DNA of 64,000 nt from Thiocapsa marina 5811 (GTDB lineage Bacteria; Pseudomonadota; Gammaproteobacteria; Chromatiales; Chromatiaceae). The translations under genes were made by a program, and so were the position numbers. Below are positions 1-10,700 of the stretch, piece after piece (positions within the stretch are counted from its first letter, which is position 1; every line of letters begins with the position of its first letter). Below the pieces are notes generated by a model that saw only the letters and a program-made list of their open reading frames with translations, was not told the DNA's origin and did not search any database. The DNA lies in contig NZ_AFWV01000008.1 in assembly GCF_000223985.1 (NCBI RefSeq), positions 186,001 through 250,000 on the forward strand, given 5' to 3'.

Positions 1-1
1 C

Positions 2-424
2 CTGGCGGCGTTCGCGCGCCACCTGCGCATCGAGGAGGCCGAGGACGTGCCGACCGCGCTGGAGGTGATCGAGGAGATCGATGCAGCCGGCGACCGGCTC
101 GCGCTCGTGCTGGCCGATCACCGTTTGCCCGGAACCAGCGGTGTCGACTTTCTGATCGACCTCGCGGTCGACGATCGGGCCTTCGCCACACGCAAGGTCC
201 TGGTCACCGGTCAGGCCGATCAGGACGACACCATTCGCGCCATCAACGAGGCCGGACTCGACCGCTACGTTGCCAAGCCCTGGACGGCGGATGCCTTGCG
301 CGAACTGGTTCGAGACCAGCTCACCGAATTCGTCCTCGCTGCGGGAGTGGATCCTTTGCCGCACCTCGCTGTCCTGGACGCGGAGCGGGCACTCTCGATC
401 GTGGGAGAGCGCGGCGACCTGTGA
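2..424 (+). CDS. Response regulator receiver domain protein, 5' end outside window
   Basis: This is the C-terminal part of a protein whose start lies before base 1; the frame is open from base 2. The visible part is a two-component receiver (REC) domain. The segment LVLADHRLPGTSG carries the phosphoacceptor-type aspartate, VLVTGQ is the conserved T/S region, and VAKPW carries the conserved lysine-proline. About 45 residues follow the Lys-Pro and no DNA-binding or enzymatic domain appears after REC. If there is an output domain it must lie upstream. A GTG at 47 could be read as a start, but it would remove the first beta strand and helix of REC, so I treat the gene as truncated by the window edge. 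The partner kinase is not visible. Confidence 0.8.
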   Translation: MAAFARHLRIEEAEDVPTALEVIEEIDAAGDRLALVLADHRLPGTSGVDFLIDLAVDDRAFATRKVLVTGQADQDDTIRAINEAGLDRYVAKPWTADALRELVRDQLTEFVLAAGVDPLPHLAVLDAERALSIVGERGDL

Positions 425-697
425 GCCCGGATCCCGAGGCGTGCGGAAGCTCGATCGGCCCCGCACAGGCCCATTTCAACGCTCGAGGACGCGACGTGCG
501 AGCCGAACGGCGTCTATGGCTTGAACAGATTTCCGATATTAAATCCCATGATTGTTCAGGTTTAAATCTCGTCGGCATGCGTCGTCCGCGAATCCCTTTG
601 TCATCACAGTGGCCTGTTTTCAATGTTTATTTTTAGCCATCAGTGCTGACGATGACAATAATCGGAACATACGATCTTGATTTTGACCGTATCTGCC

Positions 698-726
698 TTG
701 TCGAATCCAACAACCTCTCCTAGAGT
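698..726 (+). promoter_or_regulatory. Candidate sigma70-type promoter upstream of rpoH
   Basis: TTGTCG (698-703) and TAGAGT (721-726) are separated by exactly 17 bases. Each hexamer matches the sigma70 consensus at four of six positions. The site lies about 110 bases before the rpoH start, within the 413-base gap 425-837. No other gene is supported in that gap. This is a by-eye call; other promoters are likely, since rpoH genes often have several. Confidence 0.3.
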
Positions 727-837
727 CTGGTGAACTTTTGTCGCGGTATGCGCTCCAAAACCCCGCCGAAAGTGCTGGCAAAATCCCGAGCGTACTGCTA
801 GGATATTTTCCAAGGTAACAAACTCAGGTATTGGAAC

Positions 838-1677
838 ATGGCCAAAGACTTCGCTCTCATGCCGACGGGTACCATCGACTCCTACATCAGCGGCGCCTAC
901 CAGATTCCGGTCCTGACCCCGGAAGAGGAGAAGTCGCTTGCGATCCAGCTGCGCGACCATGGCGACATGGATGCGGCAAAACGGCTCGTGACGTCGCATC
1001 TTCGTTTCGTGATCCGCATTGCCCGGGGTTATCTCGGTTACGGGTTGCCGCTCCCGGATCTGATCCAGGAAGGTACCGTTGGATTGATGAAGGCGGTTCG
1101 CCGTTTCGAGCCCGATATGGGCGTGCGTCTCGTCTCCTTCGCCGTGCACTGGATCCGGGCGGAGATCCACGAGTACATCCTGCGGAACTGGCGGATCGTG
1201 AAGGTCGCGACGACCAAGGCCCAGCGTAAGCTCTTCTTCAACCTGCGCAGCGCGAAGAAGCGTCTGGGGTGGTTTACGAAGGACGAGGTCGAGGCGGTTG
1301 CCGCCGATCTCGGCGTGAAGCCCGAGACCGTTCTTCAGATGGAATCACGGTTGGCCAACCAGGATCTGTCGTTCGACGGTTTGGAGGACGACGATGACGA
1401 TTCGCCCTCCGCGCCCTCGACCTACCTTCCGGATCTTCGGATGGAGCCCGGCAAGATCCTCGAGCGCCAAGACACCGAGCGCGATCAGCACGATCGGCTC
1501 TATGCGGCTCTAAAGGGGCTGGACGAGCGCAGCAAGACCATCCTGCGCGAGCGCTGGCTCTCCGAGAAGAAGCAGACCCTGCATGAGCTTGCAGAACAGT
1601 TCGGGGTGTCCGCCGAGCGCATCCGACAGATCGAGAAGAACGCGATGAAAAAGCTGAGGCTACAGCTCGAGGTGTAA
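838..1677 (+). CDS. rpoH: RNA polymerase heat-shock sigma factor RpoH (sigma32)
   Basis: This 279-residue protein is the alternative sigma factor that directs RNA polymerase to heat-shock promoters. It shows sigma region 2 ([16 protein letters not shown], then [18 protein letters not shown], then the DNA-melting segment with [10 protein letters not shown]). It also carries the RpoH box QRKLFFNLR near residue 130, which separates RpoH from other sigma factors. Region 4 follows with a C-terminal helix-turn-helix ([28 protein letters not shown]). Length matches the family (E. coli 284). An acidic run (EDDDDD) sits between regions 3 and 4. The ATG at 838 is chosen because the N-terminus aligns with known RpoH proteins. 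A terminator follows about 100 bases after the stop, so the gene appears monocistronic. Confidence 0.97.
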   Translation: MAKDFALMPTGTIDSYISGAYQIPVLTPEEEKSLAIQLRDHGDMDAAKRLVTSHLRFVIRIARGYLGYGLPLPDLIQEGTVGLMKAVRRFEPDMGVRLVSFAVHWIRAEIHEYILRNWRIVKVATTKAQRKLFFNLRSAKKRLGWFTKDEVEAVAADLGVKPETVLQMESRLANQDLSFDGLEDDDDDSPSAPSTYLPDLRMEPGKILERQDTERDQHDRLYAALKGLDERSKTILRERWLSEKKQTLHELAEQFGVSAERIRQIEKNAMKKLRLQLEV

Positions 1678-1781
1678 CGTGGCGAGGGCACGGGCGGGGA
1701 GCTTCGACTCTCGCGTCCCGTCTCGCCGCGGTTACCGGGGACGCTCCACCGGCTTTTGCGACTCTCTTGCACACCTGAACC

Positions 1782-1821
1782 AAGACGGTGGGTTACCTTA
1801 AGGGTGACCGCCGTCTTTTTT
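1782..1821 (+). terminator. Rho-independent terminator after rpoH
   Basis: AAGACGG (1782-1788) pairs with CCGTCTT, with further G-C and G-U pairs inward around a TTAA loop, and is followed by a T-run ending at 1821. It sits between rpoH and ygiQ and would end the rpoH transcript. Confidence 0.75.
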
Positions 1822-1927
1822 GTTGGCCCTTCCGACGATCCCGGGTCTGGCTGTTGATCGATGATCGGTCGATTCGGCAGATGGATAGGATCGAGCACTC
1901 CAGGGCCGTTCGACCGCCGGATCCAGG

Positions 1928-4024
1928 ATGATGACTGCACCCGATATCTTCTCCCACCGCAAGCACTGGGCCTACAAGCTGGGGACGGCTCCGGAGCTGC
2001 CCATGTCGCGCGCCGAAATGGACCTGCTCGGTTGGGACAGCTGCGACATCGTGATCCTGACCGGGGACGCCTACGTCGATCACCCCTCGTTCGGGATGGC
2101 GATCATCGGTCGATTGCTCGAGGCGCAGGGCTTTCGGGTCGGCATCATCGCCCAGCCGGACTGGACCTCGGTCGAGGACTTCCGGCGCCTCGGACGGCCG
2201 AACCTCTTTTTCGGGATCACCGCCGGGAACATGGACTCGATGGTGAACCGCTACACCTCCGATCGGCGACAGCGCTCGGACGATGCCTACACCCCCGACG
2301 GTGCCGCCGGGCGCCGCCCCGATCGCTCGGTGACCGTCTATGCGCAGCGCGCGCGCGAGGCCTTCAAGGGCGTGCCCATCGTCATCGGGGGCATCGAGGC
2401 GAGTTTGCGTCGGATCGCGCACTACGATCACTGGTCCGAGCAGATCCGCCGCTCCGTCCTGGTGGACGCGAAGGCCGATCTCCTGATCTACGGCAACGCC
2501 GAGCGCGCACTGGTCGAGCTGGCGCACCGCCTGGCGCGCGGCGAGCCGATCGAGCAGATCCGCGACCTACGCGGGACCGCCTTCATGACCCGCGGACGGC
2601 CCGACGACTGGACGGAGATCGATTCGAGCGGGCTGGATCGACCGGGCCGAGTGGATCCGCATCCGGATCCGTACGCGGTTGCCTCGAAGGAGACCGACGC
2701 GAACGCCTCCCCGAGGGCCCCCGACGGGGCCCGGGTCATCCGGTTTCAGCCGCGCCCGCAACGCACGGATCGGACTCGCACGGTGGTGCGTCTGCCCTCG
2801 TTCGCGCAGGTCCGCGAAGACCCGGTGCTCTACGCCCATGCCTCGAGGGTGTTCCATCTGGAGACCAATCCGGGGAACGCCCGCGCGCTGGTGCAGGCTC
2901 ACGGCGATCGCGATGTCTGGCTCAATCCGCCGCCGATCCCGCTGAGCACCGCCGAGCTCGACCGGGTCTACGAGCTGCCCTACAGCCGCCGCCCGCATTC
3001 GAGCTACGGCGAGGCGCGGATCCCGGCCTGGGAGATGATCCGCTTCTCGGTCAACATCATGCGCGGTTGCTTCGGCGGCTGTACCTTCTGTTCGATCACG
3101 GAGCACGAAGGCCGCATCATCCAAAGCCGCTCGGAGGAATCCATCCTGCGCGAGCTCGAGGAGATCCGCGACCGGACCCCGGGCTTCACCGGCACCATCT
3201 CGGATCTCGGCGGACCGACCGCCAACATGTACCGGCTCGCCTGCAAGGATCCGCGCATCGAGTCTTCGTGTCGGCGTCCGTCATGCGTCTACCCGGATGT
3301 CTGTCCGAATCTCAATACCGATCACGCCCCGCTGATTCGGCTTTATCGCCGTGCGCGTGCCATTCCCGGCATCAAGCGGGTTCTGATCGCCTCCGGGCTG
3401 CGCTACGACCTGGCGGTGCGTTCGCCCGAGTACATCCGCGAGCTGGTGACCCATCATGTCGGCGGTTATCTCAAGATCGCGCCGGAGCATACCGAGGCCG
3501 GGCCCCTAAGCAAGATGATGAAACCCGGGATCGGAACCTACGACCGCTTCAAAGAGCTGTTCGACCGCTATTCGCGCGAGGCGGGCAAAGAACAATATCT
3601 GATCCCCTATTTCATCGCCGCGCATCCGGGTACCAGCGACGAAGATATGCTGAATCTGGCGCTCTGGCTCAAGCGTAACGGCTTCCGCCCGGATCAAGTC
3701 CAAGGCTTTCTGCCCACCCCGATGGCGACCGCCTCCGCCATGTACTACTCGGGTCGCAACCCGTTGAAAAGGATCACGCGTGACTCGGAGCGGGTCCCCG
3801 TGGTGCGCAAGCAGCGTCAGCGCCGCCTGCACAAGGCGTTCCTGCGCTACCACGACCCGGAAAATTGGCCCCTGCTGCGTGAAGCACTGAAGGAGATGGG
3901 CCGCTCCGAGCTGATCGGCAACGGCAAGCGTCATCTTGTGCCGGCCTTTCAACCCGCAGGCACCGGTCTGTCGCCGGAAGGTCGCCGTCGTCCCGGTCGC
4001 CCGGCCGTGCGACATCGCCGCTAA
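1928..4024 (+). CDS. ygiQ: YgiQ family radical SAM protein (UPF0313)
   Basis: This 698-residue protein belongs to the YgiQ branch of radical SAM enzymes; the reaction is unknown. The N-terminal half resembles a B12-binding-like fold ([35 protein letters not shown]). The radical SAM core follows with the 4Fe-4S motif CFGGCTFC (CxxxCxxC) near residue 385, then the distinctive [10 protein letters not shown] and [10 protein letters not shown] motifs of the family. Length is close to E. coli YgiQ (about 739). Two adjacent ATG codons (1928, 1931) could start translation; the first is used. The stop codon TAA (4022-4024) is not in ordinary flanking DNA: it is bases 2-4 of a dispersed repeat with terminus CTAAACCGCG, so the native C-terminus may have been trimmed or re-set by insertion. 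Confidence 0.95.
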   Translation: MMTAPDIFSHRKHWAYKLGTAPELPMSRAEMDLLGWDSCDIVILTGDAYVDHPSFGMAIIGRLLEAQGFRVGIIAQPDWTSVEDFRRLGRPNLFFGITAGNMDSMVNRYTSDRRQRSDDAYTPDGAAGRRPDRSVTVYAQRAREAFKGVPIVIGGIEASLRRIAHYDHWSEQIRRSVLVDAKADLLIYGNAERALVELAHRLARGEPIEQIRDLRGTAFMTRGRPDDWTEIDSSGLDRPGRVDPHPDPYAVASKETDANASPRAPDGARVIRFQPRPQRTDRTRTVVRLPSFAQVREDPVLYAHASRVFHLETNPGNARALVQAHGDRDVWLNPPPIPLSTAELDRVYELPYSRRPHSSYGEARIPAWEMIRFSVNIMRGCFGGCTFCSITEHEGRIIQSRSEESILRELEEIRDRTPGFTGTISDLGGPTANMYRLACKDPRIESSCRRPSCVYPDVCPNLNTDHAPLIRLYRRARAIPGIKRVLIASGLRYDLAVRSPEYIRELVTHHVGGYLKIAPEHTEAGPLSKMMKPGIGTYDRFKELFDRYSREAGKEQYLIPYFIAAHPGTSDEDMLNLALWLKRNGFRPDQVQGFLPTPMATASAMYYSGRNPLKRITRDSERVPVVRKQRQRRLHKAFLRYHDPENWPLLREALKEMGRSELIGNGKRHLVPAFQPAGTGLSPEGRRRPGRPAVRHRR

Positions 4025-4215
4025 ACCGCGTCCAGAGCGGCATGCGTGGTTTTTATCGTTTGTTTGGCTTCGGAAGTATCCTTGATCCCAGTGAGAGGAA
4101 GTTTAGAATTTAAGATCTTTTAATACTCTAAACCGCGTCGGCTCCGACAGTCGTCGGAGCCGACGCGGCCAAGCCAACACAACAAACGACGCATACCGTA
4201 CCGGGCGCGGTTTAG
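4021..4215. repeat. Dispersed 195-bp TIR element, copy A
   Basis: Both ends carry an imperfect inverted repeat of 27 bases (22 of 27 match), beginning CTAAACCGCG and running to CATGCGT / ACGCATAC. Inside is a perfect 16-bp stem with a 4-base loop (4133-4168), preceded by an AT-rich stretch (about 4101-4130). The ends supply the TAA stop codons of both flanking convergent genes (4022-4024 and complement of 4212-4214). Four further copies are at 23993, 40695, 57511 and 63688. There is no reading frame that looks like a transposase, so it is a non-autonomous, MITE-like or REP-like element. Confidence 0.85.
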
Positions 4216-5504
4216 GGGTAAAAGATATCCCGATAAGCCGTATAAATCGCGATGGTCAAGACGGGCGCGACGACCAATAGCCCGAGCATCACGGGCAGGG
4301 ATCCGAGGATCACCAGCACCATGGCGATCAGCCCGTAGATCAGGAAGGGCAGGATATTCTTCAGGCACCCGGAGAAGCTCAGTTTGAAGGCTTTGAGTAC
4401 CGGGACCTGATCGAGCGCAACCAGGCTCGGGGCGAAGAACATGGCCATCGCGAGCGGGATCCCGAGCAGCATCGCCACCAGCACCGGAAGGAGGATCATC
4501 GGGTTGGCGAAGAGGATGCCGATGTCGTTCGGGTCCATCGTCGACAGATCCATCACGCTTCCCATGGAGGCGAAAACCGCGGCGAACAACACTCCCGCGA
4601 CGATCACGATGCCGAGTGCGAGCAGCAGATAGACGACACCCACCAGGGCGAGCGGGCCCGGGCTCTCCGAGACACCCGCAAAGAGATGACTGATTGCGAA
4701 GCGGCCCTCCCGGTATTGGCGGTGCGCGCCGATGACGAGTCCGGCACTGAGCATCGGCGTCAGGATCGTGACGGCCAAACTGCCGACCAAGGGGACAATG
4801 CTCACCAGGATCAGGATGACGTAGAACAAGACCACTGCGCCGATCCAGGCCCACGGCTGTGATTTGAACAGCTGCCATGCCTCGGTGATCCACAGCCAAC
4901 CGTGTCCGGCTGGCCGTGATCGGGGTGACTGCAGCATGTCTTCCTCTGCCTCGACGGACGGCGGCGTTAAATCGGCTCGCGGCGGTGCATAGGGGTTGTC
5001 GTCCCGGTTTTGCGGGTGCGGCGGGCTCATCCCTCGGTTGGCAAGGTAGCGCTCCACCACCACTCCGCAGGCCTGACAGACCCCGGTGAGCTCCGAGACG
5101 GCGTCGGCGCCGCACTTCGGGCAGCGTGTCGGATCACCTTCGGCGTCGTCCCCGGGTTCGCCCCCGAGTCGCGCCTCGCCGGTTTGTCGACCGCCTCCCT
5201 GCCGTTTGTCCCGGGGCCGAGACGATGCTTCGGCTCCGTTGGTCTGCGCTGCCGGCGACGCGCTCGTCGAGGATTCGGGTTCGATGCTCACCTTCAAGCC
5301 GATGGTGCTCAGCGCGTCCCGATAGCGCTGTGCGTCCGCGGCCGTCAAGCCATGTTTGAGCGCTCGACCGGAGCCGCCGAGGATCAGATCCCGTGCGGTT
5401 TCCTCCTGCAGCTTGAATTTCGCCGCCAGCCGCGGCACCACGTCCTGCAACGCATGGCCGGGCATCAGCTCGCCGGCGTAGAGGATCCGATAGCGTCCTT
5501 CCAT
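4212..5504 (-). CDS. BPSS1780-like multi-pass membrane protein with zinc ribbon
   Basis: This 430-residue protein has three parts. Residues 1-80 are a small alpha/beta domain (MEGRYRILYAGELMPGH). A hydrophilic linker of about 60 residues follows. A zinc ribbon with CPKC and CQAC pairs sits around residues 135-150. The C-terminal 220 residues hold about six membrane segments and resemble the BPSS1780 family of uncharacterised inner-membrane proteins. No catalytic motif is visible and I assign no function. The stop codon TAA lies inside the right end of repeat copy A, so the last residues (DIFYP) abut the element. The start at 5504 is the first ATG of a continuous domain. Confidence 0.7.
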   Translation of the reverse strand: MEGRYRILYAGELMPGHALQDVVPRLAAKFKLQEETARDLILGGSGRALKHGLTAADAQRYRDALSTIGLKVSIEPESSTSASPAAQTNGAEASSRPRDKRQGGGRQTGEARLGGEPGDDAEGDPTRCPKCGADAVSELTGVCQACGVVVERYLANRGMSPPHPQNRDDNPYAPPRADLTPPSVEAEEDMLQSPRSRPAGHGWLWITEAWQLFKSQPWAWIGAVVLFYVILILVSIVPLVGSLAVTILTPMLSAGLVIGAHRQYREGRFAISHLFAGVSESPGPLALVGVVYLLLALGIVIVAGVLFAAVFASMGSVMDLSTMDPNDIGILFANPMILLPVLVAMLLGIPLAMAMFFAPSLVALDQVPVLKAFKLSFSGCLKNILPFLIYGLIAMVLVILGSLPVMLGLLVVAPVLTIAIYTAYRDIFYP

Positions 5505-5603
5505 CGTGGTTCTCCTGAATGACGGAAATTGGGGAGAGGCTCGGCCAATCCTTCTCGAACAAACCGCGACCGGGACAAAACGCGGTGTGCGCGTGTCGCT
5601 CGC

Positions 5604-7565
5604 CTAGGCGGTCAGGCGTCTCAGCCAGGCGAGAATACCCGGCTCCGCCGCCCAGACGTCACGCATCGCCTCGCGATACATCCACGCCTGGTCGTCGCCG
5701 CCGGGCAGGCTATCCGGCGGGGTGAAGCGCGGGCGTTTGATGCGTTTTCGGGTTAGGTAGTGCGGGATTCTCGGCAAGCGGTTGACCGCGGTCGTCAGCA
5801 CCAGGCGCGCTCGGTCCTGTCGTCCGAGACGGTAGAGGGCCAGAACCTCGCCGTAGGCGAGATCCGCGAGTCCATCGTTCGGAAAGCGCCGGGCCAAGGC
5901 CAGTGCAAGCTCGTCCTGGCCGTGGCGCAGGTAGTGGTTCATCAGCTCCGCGCGCACGCCGTGGTTGTCCCGAGGGTTGAGGCGCAGCAGGGTTTCGAGC
6001 GTTCGCGCCGCACCGTTCGGCTCGTCTTCGTCGATCTGACACAGATATTGTCGAAAGAGTAGCCGCAACGCAGGGCGATTCGGCGCGGCGGACCAGGGAA
6101 TCTGTTGCGGGGAATCCTCGGGGAGAACCTGCTCCAGAATGCCCCGTGCACGCTCGAGCAGGGGACGCAAGAGCAGGTGGGAGATCCACGGCAGCGTGCT
6201 CTCGGGATGCAGGTACAAGGCGGTCGCGAGATCGTCCAGCACATCCAGGCTGTCCGCGAGCGCGGGGTTCGCAAGCAGGTGGTCGAGCCAGTCCGGAGTC
6301 GACCAGAGATCCACGTCCTGCGCGGGAACGAGTCGGGTCGAATCGGGCTTTGCCGTCGGGAATACCGACTTCCACTCCGCTTCGAGCTGACGCACTGCCG
6401 GCGGGGCGCTCAGTCGCGCGGCGTCGGGAGCATACCGTGAGAGGCCGAGTCCCGCGTCATCCTCGGCGCCGTCCGGCACGGGTGCATCGATGTCGTCGAA
6501 GAGCGCGAGCTGACCCGGCAGCCAACCGGGAGCGTGGGCATTCAGGGGCTCCACGCGATAAACGGGCAACGCGCGGGCTCCAATCAAGGAGATCCAATCG
6601 TGAAGGTCGAGCAGGACCGGATCGAGGGCATCCGAATGACTGTCCACGAGGGCTTCCTGCGGGTCTTCGACGGCACGGTTGAGGAAGTCCAAGACACCGG
6701 GATGGGTGAACCCGATCTGGCGGAAACGAAAGAGCCAGAAGCGGGCACGCTCGCGAGCGATCCAGTCCTTGTGCTGGGCCGCAAGGAGCGTAATCTCGAG
6801 GATCGCCGTACCCGGATTGTCGGGGTCGCTTCGCAATGCGGCCGTGAAGGCCGCACCGGCCTCGGCGAAATCGCCGTCGTCGATTGCCATGGTGCAGCGC
6901 CGTTGCCAGGCGGCGGCCCGCAAGGATCGGCTGCCTTCGGTGCAGATCCGTCCGAGGAAGGTCTCTTTTTTGCGCCGATGACCGAGTCGATCGTAGGCAT
7001 CGCAGAGGATGTCGATCGTCGGCTCGAACTCGCCGTCGAGCTCGTCGAGCGATCCCGCAAAGAGGGGCTCCAATAGAGCAGCCGCGCGTTTCGGGCGATC
7101 CTCCGTCAGCCAGCGATCGGCGATTCGGGCAAGCAGCGGCTCCGGCACGGCGTGCAGGTCCAGCGCTTCGCGCAGCCCTTGTTCGGTCAACTCGTCGAGC
7201 AGGATCTCCCAGACCAGATCGCTCGAGAGTTCCGGCACCTCGTCGATTGCGCCGCAGCACTCGCCGTAAGGGCTTCCCGAGCCGCAGGAGCAGGTTTCCT
7301 CCGGGCGTTGCGGCGTCATCAATCGGGTTTGGAAGGCGTAGGCCGGCTGCGGGGTGGCGTTCCAGATCGCGGTTCCGAGGAGATTGGCGAGGCGTCTCCG
7401 CTCGACCTCGTCGAACTCCGTCCCGGACAACCCCAGCAATTCGGGGAGGTGGGCGCGGGCCCAATCGAGGAAGCTGTCCGGATCCGGTGCAAGCAGGATT
7501 TGTCGCACTGAACGCTGAATCACCTCTTCGAAGCGCTCGGTGTCTGCCATGTCGTGGTCCAGCAT
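5604..7565 (-). CDS. SEC-C motif (zinc-binding) helical-repeat protein
   Basis: This 653-residue soluble protein has a SEC-C zinc motif near residue 105 (CSCGSGSPYGECCG), the metal-binding module found at the C-terminus of SecA and in many stand-alone proteins. The rest is mainly helical and TPR-like (for example segments on either side of DELALALARRFPNDG). The start at 7565 (MLDHDMADTE) is preferred over an upstream ATG at 7763 because GGAGGA lies about eight bases before it and the extra upstream residues look non-coding. Its role is unknown; SEC-C proteins often sit near conflict or quality-control systems. It is divergent from the large STAND protein at 7784 with 218 bases between them. 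Confidence 0.75.
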   Translation of the reverse strand: MLDHDMADTERFEEVIQRSVRQILLAPDPDSFLDWARAHLPELLGLSGTEFDEVERRRLANLLGTAIWNATPQPAYAFQTRLMTPQRPEETCSCGSGSPYGECCGAIDEVPELSSDLVWEILLDELTEQGLREALDLHAVPEPLLARIADRWLTEDRPKRAAALLEPLFAGSLDELDGEFEPTIDILCDAYDRLGHRRKKETFLGRICTEGSRSLRAAAWQRRCTMAIDDGDFAEAGAAFTAALRSDPDNPGTAILEITLLAAQHKDWIARERARFWLFRFRQIGFTHPGVLDFLNRAVEDPQEALVDSHSDALDPVLLDLHDWISLIGARALPVYRVEPLNAHAPGWLPGQLALFDDIDAPVPDGAEDDAGLGLSRYAPDAARLSAPPAVRQLEAEWKSVFPTAKPDSTRLVPAQDVDLWSTPDWLDHLLANPALADSLDVLDDLATALYLHPESTLPWISHLLLRPLLERARGILEQVLPEDSPQQIPWSAAPNRPALRLLFRQYLCQIDEDEPNGAARTLETLLRLNPRDNHGVRAELMNHYLRHGQDELALALARRFPNDGLADLAYGEVLALYRLGRQDRARLVLTTAVNRLPRIPHYLTRKRIKRPRFTPPDSLPGGDDQAWMYREAMRDVWAAEPGILAWLRRLTA

Positions 7566-7783
7566 CGCGATCTCCTCCGTCGGATGGAGGCAGTTTGGGG
7601 ATGCGCCCGCCGGGGTCGAATCTGTCTCGCGGCGGATCCTGCATCGTCCGATTGTAAACCCTCTCGGCCCGGCTGTGTCGATGACCTGAAACAGTTGAAT
7701 GCACAAACGGCGTGGCGTGGAATGCGGCGAAAAATCCGCGTGTGCTCGGTATAGTTGCGGCATGTCCGCTCTCGATCACCCCC

Positions 7784-10700
7784 ATGCCTGAGCACAAGGT
7801 CAGAATCTTCGTCTCCTCGCCGTCCGATCTGGAGCATGAACGTGCCCTGGTCAAGGACGTGATCGAGGCCTTGGCTCAGGAGTATCTGCCCTACTTCAGC
7901 CTCCAGGCCATTCTTTGGGAAGAGGAGGCACTGACCGCCGCGCAAAGCTTTCAGGCGGGGCTCCTGCGTCCTTCGGAGTGCGAGATCGTGCTCGTCATGC
8001 TCTGGACGCGGCTCGGTACTCCACTCGCGGAGGATCCCTACGAGGGCATGACCGGGACCGAGTGGGAGTTCGTCGACGCGGTGCGGGCCTCGGCCCGCAC
8101 GGGAACCCCCGAGGTCTTGGTCTACAAGAAGTCCGCGCCGCGCATGGTGGACGTCAACAATGCCGAGGCGACCCGCGAGGCGCTCGCCGACCGACATCGC
8201 CTCGAAGAATTCTTCCGCACCCATTTTTTCAATCCCGACGGCAGCTTCAGTCGCGCCTTCAGGCAGTTCGCCAACGACCGCAGCTTCCGCGAGCTGCTCG
8301 AGGGGCAACTGCGCAAGCTCCTGAACCGACGCATCAGCGCGGAGCGACGCCTGGCCTCGGATGCCGGCGACTGGCGGGGGAGCCCCTTCCGCGCCGGAAC
8401 CGCGTTCGAGCTGGTCGACGACCGCGTCTTTACCGGCCGCGAGACCGAGACACGCGAGCTGGTCACGCGTCTCGAGGCTCTGCAAGGCCCCGGGCGCGGC
8501 CTGCTCCTGTTGAGCGGTCCGAGCGGGGTGGGCAAGAGCTCCCTGATCCGCGCCGGACTGCTGCCGCGTCTGATCCGGCCCTTTCTATTCCCCGGCATTG
8601 CCGGGTGTCGCTGGGGTTTCGTGGATCTGGATGAGCGCGACCCGATCGAGGCCCTGGCCGTCGCACTCGCCGCCCCCGGTCTATTGGGGCCGGCGCTGGA
8701 CGGCTTCGGGCTCGATGTCACGCGCCTAATGCGGTTGCTTCTCAGCGAGCCGGAGGTCGCCGCCGATCAGCTTCTGGCCGCGCTTTCACGGTTGGCCGAC
8801 GATCCGTCGAGCAGCAGCGACGCCGCGAACGGGCGCTTACAACTCGCGGTCATCGTCGATCCGCTCGATCGCCTCTTTACCGAGGCAACGCGGGCGGCAC
8901 CTCGAACCCGGTCTTTCCTCGCTGCATTAGCCTTGCTCGCCGCCCGAGACGGCGTCTGGGTGATCTCTTCGCTGCGCAGCGACTACCTGCGCCACGTCGG
9001 CGAGATGCCCGAGCTCGCCGCGCTCCTGGACGACGAGAGCTGGTATCGCCTGGAGTCCCCGCCGGCGGCGCGAATCAGACAGGTCATCGAGATCCCCGCG
9101 CGTGTCGCAGGCATCGAGTACGAGGGGATGGCCGGCGGCGGACGCGGCCTGGTCGAGGCGCTGGAGGCGGAGGCGAGTCTGCTCGAGCACTGGCCGGCCG
9201 TCCTCGAACCGGCCCTCGACGAGATTTACCGCCTCGCGCGCGACGGCTCCGAGGATGCGTCATCCGACCGAAATCGGCCCCTCACCCTTGCCGACTATCG
9301 CCGCGTCGGGGGACTCTCCGGCTCTTTGCTGCGCCGTGCGGAGACCCTCTGGGAGGCTCTGGACCCCGAGGTCAGGGACGCGCTGCCGGTGCTCTGCCGC
9401 GCCCTGATTGCGCTCGAGGGCGGCGGCGCGTCGATGCTCGTTTCACGCCGCGGCGACCTGCACACCCTGACCCGTCAGCCGGGGGTCGCCAGGTTCGTCG
9501 AATCGCTCGTTCAGGCGCGCTTGTTGATCGCCGAGGGTGTGGCCGATCCCGCGGCACGACTCGGCTGCACGCAGGAGACGCCGCGCCTCATGGAAGATCT
9601 GCGGCGCATCATGATCCAGACCGGCGAGGAGTGGCGCGAGCGGTTGCGAAGCATGCGCGCAGCCGTCGGAAGCACTCGCACGGGGCACGCGGACGGCGAT
9701 TTCGAGGTCGTACCCGACTCCGAGATCGTGGCCCCGGACGTGGAGCGCGGCGAGGATCCCGACGCCGTGTCGGTCCTGCACTGGGAGGACTACCGCGCGC
9801 TCGCGAGCTTCATCCATCCGGCCCTGTTCGAGCGGTGGTCGCCGATCCGCGACTGGGTCGCGGATCCGAGCAACCGGCGCGATCTCGTCCTGCGTTATCA
9901 GATCTCCCGCCAGGCACGTCTATGGAAGCGTACCGACTGCAATCGCGAATATCTCCTCGGAGAGGCCGGCTATGCCGCGGCGCGGCGCTTTGCGGATGCG
10001 TACAGCGCGGAGCTCGAGCCCTTGGAGCTGGAGTTTCTGGAGCACTCCCATCAACATCTGGTGCTGCAGCGACGGCGCAATCGGTGGGCCCGTCTGCTCG
10101 GCCTGACCTTGGCCACACTCTTGGTCCTCGCCACCGGGGCGGCGTTCTGGGCATGGGACGCCTCGCGCGAGGCCACCCTTAACCTTCAGCGCAGCCTGCT
10201 CAAGGCGGCCGATCTCGCCGTACGACAGGGCAACACCCCCGAGGCGGTGCGACTGGCCCTGAATGCCGGCCCCTATCTGCCCGAAGCGGCGACCGATACC
10301 CTGAGTCGCGCCTTCACGACGAACCGCATGATCGCGATGGTCCAATCCGAGGCGGTGGCTGGCGATCAGCCGCTGCCTCCGGCGTTCCGAGACGACGGCG
10401 AGCGCCTGGTCACTCAATCGCGGGGCGAAGGTGCACAGCTTTGGGCTCTGCGCGGGCAGAGCTACCAGCCCGAGTCGCGGCTGTCCGGTCCGGATACGCC
10501 GATCCACACGGTGCGCTTCGTGGGCAGCGGCGAGTCGCAAACCATCCTGGGGATCGGCGAGGGCGGGGTCTGGCGGCTCCCGGCCGAGCCCGGTCGAGCG
10601 CCCGACTGGAGTTGCGGTGCACGTCCGGACAGTCCGATCGCGCTGGACCGAGCCGGCCGCTTTCTCGCCCTTTCACACGGTGCCCTGCAGGACCGCTATG

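Noticed and set aside
838-1677. Considered whether the sigma factor could be RpoD or RpoS.
   Set aside because: It has the RpoH box QRKLFFNLR and a length of 279 residues, with no region 1.1 as in RpoD.
1861-3678. Open frame of 605 codons in another frame within ygiQ.
   Set aside because: The translation is Arg/Ser/Pro-rich without domains, and ygiQ in the neighbouring frame has the complete radical SAM motif.
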